A stretch of 64,000 nucleotides of DNA from NCBI GenBank assembly GCA_910589415.1, contig OU342639.1, positions 558,001-622,000 on the forward strand, given 5' to 3'. The notes under the pieces are model-generated. The model searched no databases. It had not been told where the DNA came from and worked only from the letters and a program-made list of their open reading frames with translations. This document shows, one piece after another, positions 32,986 to 44,200 of the stretch (within the stretch, counting starts at the first letter, position 1; each line of letters opens with the position of its first letter). Made by a program: the position numbers and the translations under genes. The DNA is from Malachius bipustulatus (taxonomy: Eukaryota; Arthropoda; Insecta; Coleoptera; Melyridae).

Positions 32986-35900
32986 TCATATATCGATGTT
33001 ACATACTCTTATGAAGTGAATTAAACTGTCTAAAATATTTTTATTTTCTGTGCTTAAGATGGAGGTGATATTTAGAGGGAGTTGTAGTCCCAGTTGCAGT
33101 AATGATTCTAGGAGTGTTTTTCGATGTTGGCTATACTTAGGGCATGAAAAGATAACATGATTGAGGTCTCCCAACGACCTCTCGTCGCAAGAGCAATTTG
33201 GAGACGGGAGAACACCAATTCTAGAGAGGTGTGATGGAACATAACCATGATTAAGTCTCATTCTAACGATTAATGTGGAGTACTGTCTGCAGACTTGGTA
33301 ATTAAATATGTGGGGGATTGTTGAGCCTAGGGTAGGGTTAATCAAGTAGTATTGATTGTCGGATTTGCTTTTGAATTCGAGCCATTCCTTCTTCCAGTTA
33401 TTCCTCGATTGTATTCTGAATATACTTAGAATATCGAGTGTACTTATAATTTCTTCGTGGATATTCTCAATGGTGGTGGCTGACCTCGCAGCTCTGTCCA
33501 CTTGTTCATTTCCTGATATTCCCACATGACCTTTAACCCAAATAAATACAATTTTTATGTTCTTTGATTTGAGATTGTATATTTCCTGCCTAATGAGATT
33601 CGTTAAGTAGTTTGAGTTTGTTTGAAGTGATTGTTTTTTGATAGCAAGCAGTACAGACATTGAGTCTGATAGAATGACTGAATTCCCTGAATTCTCCCTG
33701 CCTATCCAATGTAGGGCTTGTAAGATTGCGAATGCTTCTGCTGTAAAGACAGAGCTGGCACTAGTGATACGAAATTTGAAGTATCGGTCGAGGTGTCGGA
33801 CATAAAACGCACATCCAGTTCCACTGGTTGTTTTGGAACCATCACAGTAAATCGGAGTATAATTTCGATATTTTAGCAGATATTTGTTTATCATGTCGTT
33901 GTTTAATACTGGATTATCGAGATATTGGGGTACTATGACGGTTGGCGCGAACAAAATGCACTCGTAATGAGGAATATTGTGAAAGGGGGTTGTTTTCTGG
34001 ATTTTTTTTAGCCAGTCATTGGTCTCAATGAGGGCTTCAGCTAAGGGAGGAGTCGTTTTGAATTTCCAATATTTATTTGTTAGGTTTTCCATGGAAACTA
34101 AGTATATTGATTTAATTATATGGTCGAATGATGAAGACTGCAGCAATAATATCTTTTTTTGGGCCAAAAACTGTCGTCGTATTCTCAGGGGCTGCTCCCG
34201 GGATTCTGCTAAGACTGCTGGAGTCTGAGATGATTTTATCGCTCCTAGGGAGATTTTTAAAGCTTTATGTTGAATGCGGTCTATGTTCAATAAATTTGAT
34301 GCAGATGCTGATCCGTACAATATACAGCCGTAGTCAATTAGTGAACGAATGTATGACTTATAAAATTTCAATGATGTTGAAGGATCAGATCCCCAGTTTT
34401 TCTTGGCAATACTTGAGAGCGTTAATTCCTTTTTCTGTTTTATTTTTCACTTGTTCAATATGTTTTTTCCAATTCAGTTTTTTATCCAAGGAAATACCAA
34501 GATATTTGTAACTATCTTTTATTGGAATAATATTGTTGCGGATATTAACTGCTTCATTCAAAATCAAACGATGCCTAGTAAAAACCATTATCGCTGATTT
34601 TTCAGCCGATAGATCTAAGGCATTGTTGTGTAACCATAGCTGTAGGTTGTACATAATATGGTCAAGGTCACTAATACACTGTTCGTAGGACTCTCGAACT
34701 GTATATATACAGATGTCATCTGCATATTGGATAATTTTGATGTTGTCATTGAATATTTGATGGATGTCTATTGTGTATACAGGGTGTCCCATAATATGTG
34801 GGCAATCTCCCGGATTTGGGTAAATTTCGTAAAAATAAATGAAAAAATAGCTATAAAATTAATTCCTCAGAGACACCTCTGCAAAGATATTAGCTGTTGA
34901 AGTTGAGGGTTGAAAATCAATTTATTGCAATAACTTTTTTATTTCTTGACGGATTTTGATAATTTTTGGTTTTATTTTGTATTATTTGGGACTGTTTAGA
35001 ATAGTGTTTCATAATCTTTGGTAGCACATACATAGACCTCGGGATGGCATAACCCCCTCATTCACTTGAAAGAAAACAATAAAAATAATAATTTTACAGT
35101 TTTTTAAGGTTAATTTTCTTTTTATTTGACATTTTTTACATAAAAAATGTATCCTTATTTATTTCGATAGAGCGAACCGTTATCGAGATAAACGTCCTTC
35201 TAATAGGTGATGCGTCGCAGGAACTTTCTAAATTTCAAGTAAATTTTAACAAGATGGCTGACCTTTGACAGTAAATTGAGCAGGAAACAAAACAATAACT
35301 TAATTAAATACACGTCAAATAGTGTCAAAGATTTTATTTCATGCAGATTCAATTCTAACTGATTTTAAAATGAGTTACAGAAACGCTGAATACGCAGAAA
35401 ATCAGTTAGAATTGAATCTGCATGAAATTAAATCTTTTGACACTGACGTGTATTTAATTAAGTTATTGTTTTGTTTCCTGCTCAATTTACTGTCATAGGT
35501 CAGCCATCTTGTTAAAATTTACTTGAAATTTAGAAAGTTCCTGCGACGCATCACCTATTAGAAGGACGTTTATCTCGATAACGGTTCGCTCTATCGAAAT
35601 AAATAAAGATACATTTTTTATGTAGAAAATGTCAAATAAAAAGAAAATTAACCTTAAAAAACTGTAAAATTATTATTTTTATTGTTTTCTTTCAAGTGAA
35701 TGAGGGGGTTATGCCATCCCGAGGTCTATGTATGTGCTACCAAAGATTAAGAAACACTATTCTAAACAGTTCAAAATAATACAAAATAACACCAAAAATT
35801 ATCAAAATCGGCCAAGAAATAAAAAAGTTATTGCAAAAAATTGATTTTCAACCCTCAACTTCAACAGCTAATATCTTTGTAGGGGTGTCTCTGAGGAATT

Positions 35901-37908
35901 AATTTTATAGCTATTTTTTCATTTATTTTTACGAAATTTACCCAAATCCGGGAGATTGCCCACATATTATGGGACACCCTGTATATTAAACAGCAGGGGA
36001 CTGAGGACCGCCCCCTGAGGAATACCGCGGTTGACAGTTCTTGGACCGTGTAGGTCATTATTGTGATCCCTAATGTAAACCTTACGATTTCTGTATAGCT
36101 GAAGTACATTGAGAGCAATTTTTTGGTTTATACCTGTTTGGGCCAACTTTTTTTCTAAAATATTAAGGTCAAGGCAGTCATAAGCACCCTTCAAGTCGAC
36201 AAAGAAACATGCAAGGTAATGATTATCGGAAAAATTGCACTGTATGTCCGAAACCAGTTGAGTTACTGCTTCGATTGTACCTCTACATCTTCTGAACCCA
36301 TACTGACCAACTGGCAAGCTGTTTTTTGCTTCGAGATACCATTCTAGTCTGGTCTTGATGAGCCTTTCGAATGTCTTGGCAAAACATGACAGAAGGGAGA
36401 TGGGCCGGTAAGATTTTGGATCATTTGGGTCCTTATTTGGTTTTGGAATAAATACCAGAACGATCTCTTTGAATTGTTCAACGTATTTGTTATTTATCCA
36501 CCAGTCGTTCAATATGTTGAGGAGGTATCCTTTTGCAATGTGTGGTAGATTTCGTATCATGTTGTAACCAACGCTATCCCTACCAGGAGCAGAGGATCTG
36601 GAGTTCTTGATAGCGAATTCTAGTTCGGAAAAAGAGAAACCAGGAAGTAGCAAGTCGTTTTGAGAGTCGGAAGAGATGTGATTGATCTCAGGATTATTAA
36701 CAACGAATGCAGGGGCCACACAGTCAAAAAGTTTTTGAATCAGGTCTGCTGAGAGAACAATCTTATTGTTATTGTAATTATTTTTGTTGTAGATTTTTTT
36801 TATATGGTTCCATATTGTTGTTATGGGAGTATTTTTATTAAGATTATTTACGAATTTTTTCCAGCTATTTGTTTTTTTATTTTTGAATAGGAGTTTTGTT
36901 TGGGCTTCAATTAACTTATAGTGTAAAAAATTTTCCATATTAGCCTTTTGTTTATAATTTTTAAGAGCTTGTTTTCTTAGGGTAGTCATGTGGGAACATT
37001 CTTGATCCCACCATATTGAATGTGGTTTGGTCGCACGTTGTTTGTTCCGGGGAATTGAGTAATCTGACGCGTCTGTCAGTGTACTGAAGAAGGTTTCGTA
37101 GGAATAGTTGGCAGGAGAATTATCAAGGTTGTCGTCCAGATATTCTCTGAATTTAATCCAGTCAGCTTTGCTCTCATTCCAAGTATATGCAGGCTTATTT
37201 TTTGGGAGGCAGCCTGGGATAGATATATTTATAGAGATAGGGAAGTGATCAGATCCCCAGGTATCTGAGAGGAGGTTCCATTCTACTTGTCCAATTAGGT
37301 TGGGAGAGACTATTGAGATGTCTACTGCTGATGGAGGAGAGTTGGGTGGGGAGACTCTTGTTGGAGAACCATCATTAAGTACAACTAAGTCAGCGTTATC
37401 TAGTGCGTCATTTAGGCTTTTGCCGCTTTTCTCGTCTTGTATGCTTCCCCATAGGGTGTGGTGGCAGTTAAAATCTCCACAGATCAGTTTAGGTGATTCG
37501 AACTGTGATATTAGATCTTCCCAGTCTTTTGTTGTGATTTTGTTGTTTTTAGATGGGTTGTAAATACTGACAACAGTCAGATCCACACGCTTCAATTTTT
37601 TTATTAAAGTTTGTTATTATGGGAACTTCTTTGTATGCAATATTTTTTTTAATAAAGATGGCTACTCCGCGATATCCATCTTCGCGGTTTTTGCATATGA
37701 GATTAAATCCTTTAAGATCGAATTTATTTCTACTTTTTAACCAAGTTTCAGACAAGATTATGATGTCTGTATCATTGTTTTGTAAGTATTCTATTAAACA
37801 GGGTTTTTTTTTGGTTATTGATTGAGAGTTCCACTGTAAAATTTTTAGAGGTTTAATATGATGAGTCATTGTCGCTATATTGCATATCTTCACTGCACTC
37901 ATTATCAT
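32986..37908 (-). pseudogene. LINE ORF2, endonuclease-RT-RNase H, interrupted
   Basis: Minus strand. Endonuclease: ILQWNSQS, ILSETWL, LICGDFNCHHTLWG and SDHFPISI supply the usual catalytic residues. Reverse transcriptase: FVDLKGAYDCLD, RGIPQGAVLSPLLFNI (MITE here), then YTIDIHQIF and YADDICIY. RNase H: YCDGS, AEAFAI, SDSMS and NEQVDRAAR keep all four acidic positions. Near the end is CSCDERSLGDLNHVIFSC, a CCHC-like tail. Frame changes occur near 37600 (A7 run) and 34433 (A5 run). Removal of the MITE and one TA rejoins LLFNI to YTIDI in frame. ORF2 would perform target-primed reverse transcription. Confidence 0.85.
34780..35981. mobile_element. Foldback MITE inserted in LINE ORF2
   Basis: 1202 bp. 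The ends CAGGGTGTCCCATAATATG and inverse complement are flanked by TA (34778-34779 and 35982-35983). Arms of about 560-600 bp are almost perfect inverted repeats, containing AGCGAACCGTTATCGAGATA and its inverse. The centre lies near 35380. It is non-coding. Confidence 0.92.
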
Positions 37909-39215
37909 TATCTAATATAGATGTGAGGGTATCCCGAATATTTTTGTCAAAGTTACTGGGAATATTTTTTAATGAGGGATCATTACTTATAGCTGCTCGA
38001 AGATATTCAACTATGTTTTCAATTATTAAAGCCTTCAGGTTGGTACCCGCGCTTTTATGGGGATTATGCGTTATGGGATTGGTTGGGAAATTGGGTCTGA
38101 TGGGAGTTGAGGGAATCGAGGGAGATATGATTGGCGACGTTGATTTCCTCTTTTTTTGGGGAGGGGGACTAGGTTTGCTGGGGTTACTTTGAGAGTTGGG
38201 TTTATTGAGTATGAAATTGTTTTTACTGGGAGTGGGATGAGAAAGTTTAGGAAAGTTTTCTTCGTTGGCCAGTATTGAGAATCGATTATTTGTTGCAATT
38301 TTGGCATAAGAGGGGTTGTTGGCTATTGCTTCCGCTTCTTTATATGATGTATTCTCTACTGCCATATTTTTTTTGATGTCTCTTTGTTTTAAATATACAG
38401 GACATTTTTTTGATATAGTGTTATGGTCAGAATTTTTGCAATGGGCACACATTTTTTGGTTAGCGCAGTTTTCAGATAAACAGTTTTCCCCACAGCAATT
38501 TTGACACCTCTTCTTTCCTTTACATTGATTTTTTGTATGACCGAATCTTAGGCAGTTAAAGCACTGGATGACTGGGTAAATATAGGGCTCAACAATGAAA
38601 TTGACCATATTCATTTTTACCGAGGAGGGGATTTTGTTACCTAGGAAAGTGACCACGATCATCTGTCTATCAACAAATATTGTTTCTTTGTTTTCCTCAT
38701 TATATACTTTCCTTTTCAGACGCTTGACCGCCACAATTTCGACCTCAGACTCTATAGATTTTTTCAGGTATTCCTCGTCAAAATAAGTATCCACCATTTT
38801 TAAAATACCTTTTTTTTTGAGTAAAGAATGTAGGGATATATGCGAGTAGATTGTTTTCTCTAATTAATTCGTGTTCCACCAATAGATTCGCGGTTTGGGA
38901 GTTACTGCATATTACCTTAGCTTTATTAATTCCAATGGGGTTTATATCTAGTATATTCTTTTTAAACGTTGTATTTATACGTAAGAAATGGCCTATCCTC
39001 ACGGGAAATAATCGGCCTATATTTTTTTCTTTATGCTCAATATGGACATAGTAGGGTCCTATATCATTTGCTCTGTACCTATTATTTAGATCGACACCAG
39101 TTTTTACATGCGAATTATTTACATTTAGAGAATTATTATCAGAAATTGTTGTCATATTTGGATCTTGTGAGACATTTTTTATGGGCGGCGGTAAGCCGCC
39201 CAATAGGTTATCCAT
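37853..39215 (-). pseudogene. LINE ORF1, gag-like nucleic-acid-binding protein
   Basis: Starts at the ATG at 39215 (MDNLLGGLPPPIKN). The first 130 or so residues include an RRM-like stretch (YYVHIEHKEKN... VRIGHFLRINTTF). The frame changes near 38810 at a run of A, then continues from about 38797 (MVDTYFDEEYLKKS) to the stop at 37853. Three zinc knuckles follow in order: CFNCLRFGHTKNQC (CX2CX4HX4C), CQNCCGENC and CAHCKNSDHNTISKKC. A Ser/Pro/Asn-rich region with SQSNPSKPSPPPQKKRKS comes next. ORF1 proteins of I elements coat the RNA. Because the only lesion is in a homopolymer, the copy may be recently active or the shift may be a sequence error. Confidence 0.8.
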
Positions 39216-39891
39216 TGTTTAGCGAATTAAATCGAATAATTATTGTGTTAAAATACTAAATTAATTTAGTAAGATATTGAAAATTTACTTATCTGAAGAT
39301 AAGAGGACACTTCTTGATCACGACCACTATCAAGAGCACGAAGTAAACTGCTTTCCGCGAATTTCTTTAGACCTAGATAGCAGTCTTATTATGGGGATTA
39401 GAGAAAAAAATCGTAAAGGAAAACCATTTAGATGATTTCATAGACAATAAAACGGCGTTACAATTTTTTTTAATTTGTTGTGTAATTTTCGAGTTATGAC
39501 GTAAACTTGTGTTTTTTTAAAATGTAAGTCATAGTTGGCTATGACATCATTCGATATGTCTTTTTTTTCTAAATACAACGATATAAAACTTGATATCGTT
39601 TTTTATGGAAATAAAAAAGTTACGACGGTTTTTAATTTTATATCCTCAACTTTATTAGGCGGCCATGTAAGCATAACTGATAGGCCTCAGTTGAATTTGA
39701 AATTATACATAGATAATTTTGCAGAATAATTTGTAATCCTCTATGCAAACAATTATCAACTGGAAGATACAAATGTTCAAAATGGCCACCATTATTTTGA
39801 TTGCATAGATTGCATCTATTTAAAATCGAATTAACAGCCTTTCTAACTTGACGCCTATCAATCCTGTTGAAGGCTTCCAGTACTTACTTAG
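39216..39891. other. LINE 5' region and flank
   Basis: The first one or two hundred bases are probably the LINE 5' UTR; the border is not definable. A frame at 39535-39729 shows no recognised motif. Confidence 0.3.
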
Positions 39892-40616
39892 AAAAGTAAG
39901 GAATAAATTCGATAGAACGGAAAGCGCTGTTTTTTTTGAAAAAAAAAACAGGTCGATTTTGTTTTTAAGTTGTAGAACTTTTGACATAATATTGGGGTAT
40001 ACAGGGTGATGAGCGAAAAATTGGTGACGTCATCGGTATTTTTTTTAAATGACAACCCTTTTCTTTATTCCATTTTTTTATACTTTATTCAATTGCCAAT
40101 ACGGTAATGTAATCATTTTGTAACCTTAAACGACGAAATTTCTGTGAAAATAACTTAATTTAGACAGATTCAATTTAATAGACAGATTAATAGATTTAAT
40201 TCAATTTAATTTGATAGACTTAATTTAATAGACTTAATTTAATAGACAGATCTTATAAAATTACCATGGAAACAGTCATTTTTATTTGATTTTTATTGTT
40301 AATGTTCCGATTTTCACATCAGTAAAAAGTGCACAATTTCGACTCACAAGCTGTTTTCTCAGAAATTTCCTTATTTAAGGTTACAAATTGATTACATTAC
40401 CATACTGGCAATTAAATGAAGTATCAAAAAATGGAATAAAAAATAAGGTTATTAAAAAAAATACCGATGACGTCACCACTTTTTCGCGCATCACCCTGTA
40501 TACCCCAATATTATGTCAAAAGTTCAAGAACTCAAAAACAAAATCTACTTGTTTTTTTATTTTTTCAAAAAAAAAACAGGCCTTTCCGTTTTATCGAATT
40601 TATTCCTTACTTTTCT
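39892..40616. repeat. Palindrome enclosing a TA-flanked MITE
   Basis: Outer arms (39892-40001 and 40499-40616) are inverted copies, for example GGAATAAATTCGATA versus its complement. The pre-insertion centre reads ATTGGGGTATACCCCAAT once the inner element is removed. The right arm overlaps a Sola-like transposase fragment. Confidence 0.8.
40002..40498. mobile_element. CAGGGTGATG MITE at the palindrome centre
   Basis: 497 bp, ends CAGGGTGATGAGCGAAAAA and inverse complement with one or two changes, TA on both sides. Arms contain GATGACGTCACC-like sequence. The central part has repeated TTTAATAGAC units (40170-40250). Confidence 0.85.
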
Positions 40617-40799
40617 CGCGCACTGTATACACAAAAAGCGCATTACTGTGTAGTTTTTATTTTGGCCAGCGCAATAGTCACAAAAAATTTTCAAATCGCG
40701 CACTTGAGGGTCTAGTAGCTTTAAGAAGAAACGATTCAACATTGAACAAACTTCATCTGCGCCGTTTCGAGCAACACTCTCGTCATACGTGTAAAACAC
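40557..40799 (-). pseudogene. Sola-like transposase fragment (QNKN block)
   Basis: The minus-strand frame reads SVARNGADEVCSML, then LKIFCDYCAGQNKNYTVMRF. This is the block around the second catalytic Asp (family DNCxxQNKN, here DYC, Asn changed to Tyr). It ends in the palindrome arm with NKFDKTERPVFFLKK. Only about 80 residues remain. The family assignment follows from the same block in the intact transposase. Confidence 0.6.
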
Positions 40800-41296
40800 A
40801 GATGTTGAGTCTGATGAAACATGAATATTAAATGATATAAAATTTAATTGACGCCGGTAATAAAAACATCTGACGTTGTGGTGTTTGGAGTTGGTAGGTT
40901 CTTCTGGAAGTCCATAGCGATTGCTTCCATGTTTGCCTCTTTTTGGGACCGTTTCCCATACTTTCTTTTCAAATAATAAAATTTATCACTTCTTGACAAG
41001 TGTTTTTTTTCGGCCTTTTTTTCTCAAGCGTTTTCTTTGTTTCTTCATTAATTTTCACAGTAAACCACTACCCTAATTCGACCCGACTGTGGAAACTTTC
41101 AGAAAGTAAATTTAAAAAGCGGTTAAAATATTCATAATTGAATCGCATTAAAAATTACACTATTTATGAGGTTGCTGCGCAAGAAGGTTTTTTCCACTTG
41201 ATACCTACGCCTGTGACCAAAGTTGACAAAAACATGACACACACGGCTGTTCAAACATCTCCATTTCAAGTAAACGTCAAAGTCAGCGAGTCAGAT
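40800..41296. other. Repeat-derived spacer with a coding-like fragment
   Basis: 41090-41190 matches 6655-6770 (GCGCAAGAAGGTTTTT, ATAATTGAATCGCATAAAAA). 41190-41300 reads on the plus strand VTKVDKNMTHTAVQTSPFQV and NVKVSESDTGYYY, protein-like but unassigned, then passes directly into the satellite unit. Confidence 0.4.
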
Positions 41297-44200
41297 ACGG
41301 GCTATTACTATTCCATGCGACCTTCGTGTTTGCGGAAGGTTTTAGAGGGGTTGCGGGGGGAATTTTCGAGTTTTGAAAAAAAATGTCGACGTTTGGGAGG
41401 GGGGAGTTTTTTTGACGTTTTTTCGATTTTTTCAAAGGGTTTTTTCGAGGTGAAGGGGCGTTTTTCTTTTGTTTCTTTTACGTTTTTCGGGAGGGGGGCT
41501 AAAATGTGCGGCCGGGGAGCGCGAAAAAACCGTTGACAGTTCTGGCAGTTTCGACAGCTGTCAAATGTCACTTTTTTCGAAAGGCGCGCAGGGGGAAAAG
41601 GAGGGGCGGCCCGGGTGCGCGCGCGAAAGGGGAGTTTGAAAACGGCGGTCGGGGGGCGGCCAAAATTACGGGGGCGGCGAAAAGGGCGGAAATCTGTCAC
41701 GGCCGAACGGTGCGAGGAAATCGCGTCGTTTTTCTTCGGTCGTGTCGGAATTTACTCGGTCTTTAATTGCTGAAAGTTTCGCGGCGCTGTGACCGACCGT
41801 CGCGAGGTTATTTAGGAAAAGGCTTTTTTTTCGTTTTTTCTCAGTTCTAAATTTCAATAAATTTCGAAACGCTATAACTCGAGAACGGTTCGTCGTAAAC
41901 GGGTCGGGTTTGTGGATTTATCCGTTTCCAAAGTTTTCCGATGAAATACGAGCGGTTCCGATTTTTCCCGACCTTTTCCGAGCTCCAAACAAAAATTCCC
42001 CGAAAACGCGGACGCGCGAACGAAGCAAAACTGGCCGCGCGACCGTGACCGCAAAGGATGCGCGGAAAAAACGTGCCCGTCAAATTTGACATTTCTGACA
42101 GATGTCAAAATTGGGACAGCGGAGCCGCGCGTTAGCGCGCAACGATTCTCACACGTGCGGCCATTTTGGAAGCGTCTCGACGTCGGAAACGCGATTCGGC
42201 AAAAAAAAAATCGAAAAATATACAGGGTGTCCCGTAAATGTCGAAAAACCGCCCAGACAAAATGGCCGCCGTGTTTTTTACGAGACCCGCACCGATCGAT
42301 CGCATTCGACGGCGCGAAAAAAATTGGCGCGAAAAAAACGCGAAAATCTCTCGCGCGACTTGGAAAAACGCCAAAAACGCGTTTTAAACGCGATTTTGCC
42401 GTAACGCGATTTTCGAAAAATCGCGTGAAACGGACGATGCCTCCGATCGGATTTTTTCTCGCAGATTCGGAAAGGTCTCCGTTATTAGAGTCCCAGATAA
42501 ATTACCCGATGTTTCTCCGACCGTCCGTGTAGACAAAATGGCGGTTTGCGCGAAAACAATTGCATAATTTTTTTTTTTCGCATGGCAAAACGGGGGGGCT
42601 ATCTCCTCTGAAGGCGCCGATAGTCGAGATTAGTGGTTGCCGGACTTGCATACTAGAGACATGTCGGCAGTGCGTAGGCTGGGTTTAATTTCGATATCTT
42701 TAAAAATGGCCGCTTTAGAGCGATTTGAAAATGGCCGACGAAAAAAAAAGAAAAGACAACTTTGACAGTTTACAGATGACAGACGGTGACATCAATAGAA
42801 ACCAAACTCGGTGTGAATGTTTACACATATCTTGGCTATCCGACGGTATTACAACGAAACCTTTCCGATAATTCTCGCAAAAGTTATTATTGATCGTTTT
42901 CCGGAAAACACTCGGAAATTTGCGAAAATCGCGAAAATTGCGTTTTTTCACGACCGGAAAATTTCAAGATGGCGCGGGAAAGTTAATGAGAGAAATATTC
43001 CTAAAATTTTTATAGGTATCATTAAATAACGTGTATAGCTCTCCAAAATAAGCGTTCCGAGGTTTCAATGTTTGACAATTTTTCAAAAATGGCGGATCAA
43101 AGTTGACGGTCGAGTTTTTTGTAGACGTTTACGGGGGGTCTATCTCCTCTGAAGGCGCTGGGCGTCGAGATCGGTGGTTACAGGGTTCGCATAGTCGAGT
43201 AATGTCGGCAGTGCGTAGGCTAGGTTTAATTTCGATAACTGACAAAATGGCCGTTATACAGCGACTTTAAAATGGCCGATGAAAAAAATGCAAATTTTGA
43301 CTTTGACAGTTCATAAATGACAGACGGTGAGTATGACAAACGTCAAACTTGGTGTGCCGAAAGATACTTTTCCTGCCTATCCGTCGGTACTCAAGCGAAA
43401 CGATTCCGACGTTCCGTTTGACAATTATTAAAGATCGCGTCCGAAAAAACACACTTTTTTTCGTGATTTTTTTAGAAGAAAATGCGAAATCAACGCCATC
43501 TTAAAAAACTTACCGCGTCGAAAATATCCGCGAAATTTGAACAAAAATTGCTTCCGTGGATAGTCAAAGCATGTAGTAACATGTTGGTGTGTCCAGTCTA
43601 TACACGTTTCTCAGAAAATGTCGGAGTTACGGGCGTTTCAAAATGGCCGACTTTTTTGACGTAATTTCGACTTTGACGTTTGAAAAAATTGACATTTGGA
43701 AAAATTTGCAACGGCATGTCAAGGCCAGATGTATTTCCGTCATTTTGATTTATCTGTCATTTTTTTCAGATGGTTTTTAACAAAATGGCGGCTGATTTAG
43801 TTGAATGGAGACAGAAGCTTTTTTGCCGTTTTAAACTGAAAATACAAATTTCGGAGCACTTTTCTAAACCTTCCTGTATACAAACTATAAGTGATATCGG
43901 AACCAACTCAGCTACCAGCGATAGACAAAGCACGCAGAAACATCGTGTTACCATTCGGTCGCGCGGTTTTTTCGAAAATGGCGGAGCTACGAGCGTTTCA
44001 AAATGGCCGATTTTTTTTGAAAAAAATTCGAGTTTGACGTTTCAAAAATGACAGTTGCGATTTTTTTCCTTGGCTCTTGCATCAATATGTAATTGCTGCA
44101 CATTTTGCCTGTACGACGAAACCAAAATCTGGCCGCCATCTTGATTCTTCGATTTTATCTAATTTTTTTTGTGTGTAAAAACACGTGTCTTTTTCCGATA

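Larger units (their letters stand above)
32986..39215 (-). mobile_element. I-type LINE retrotransposon, near complete
   Basis: Minus strand: gag-like ORF1 (39215-37853) overlaps ORF2 (from about 37908) with endonuclease, reverse transcriptase and RNase H, ending at 32986. RNase H plus CCHC gag is typical of the I group. Defects are a 1202-bp MITE (34780-35981) and three or so single-base frame changes at A runs. Excluding the MITE the coding length is about 5 kb, a normal full length. 5' UTR and 3' end are unresolved. Confidence 0.85.

Noticed and set aside
41138..42532. Arg/Lys- and Phe-rich frames on both strands in the CpG-rich block
   Set aside because: Frames differ in length and end between copies A and B (for example 131 versus 73 codons), as expected for non-coding DNA.
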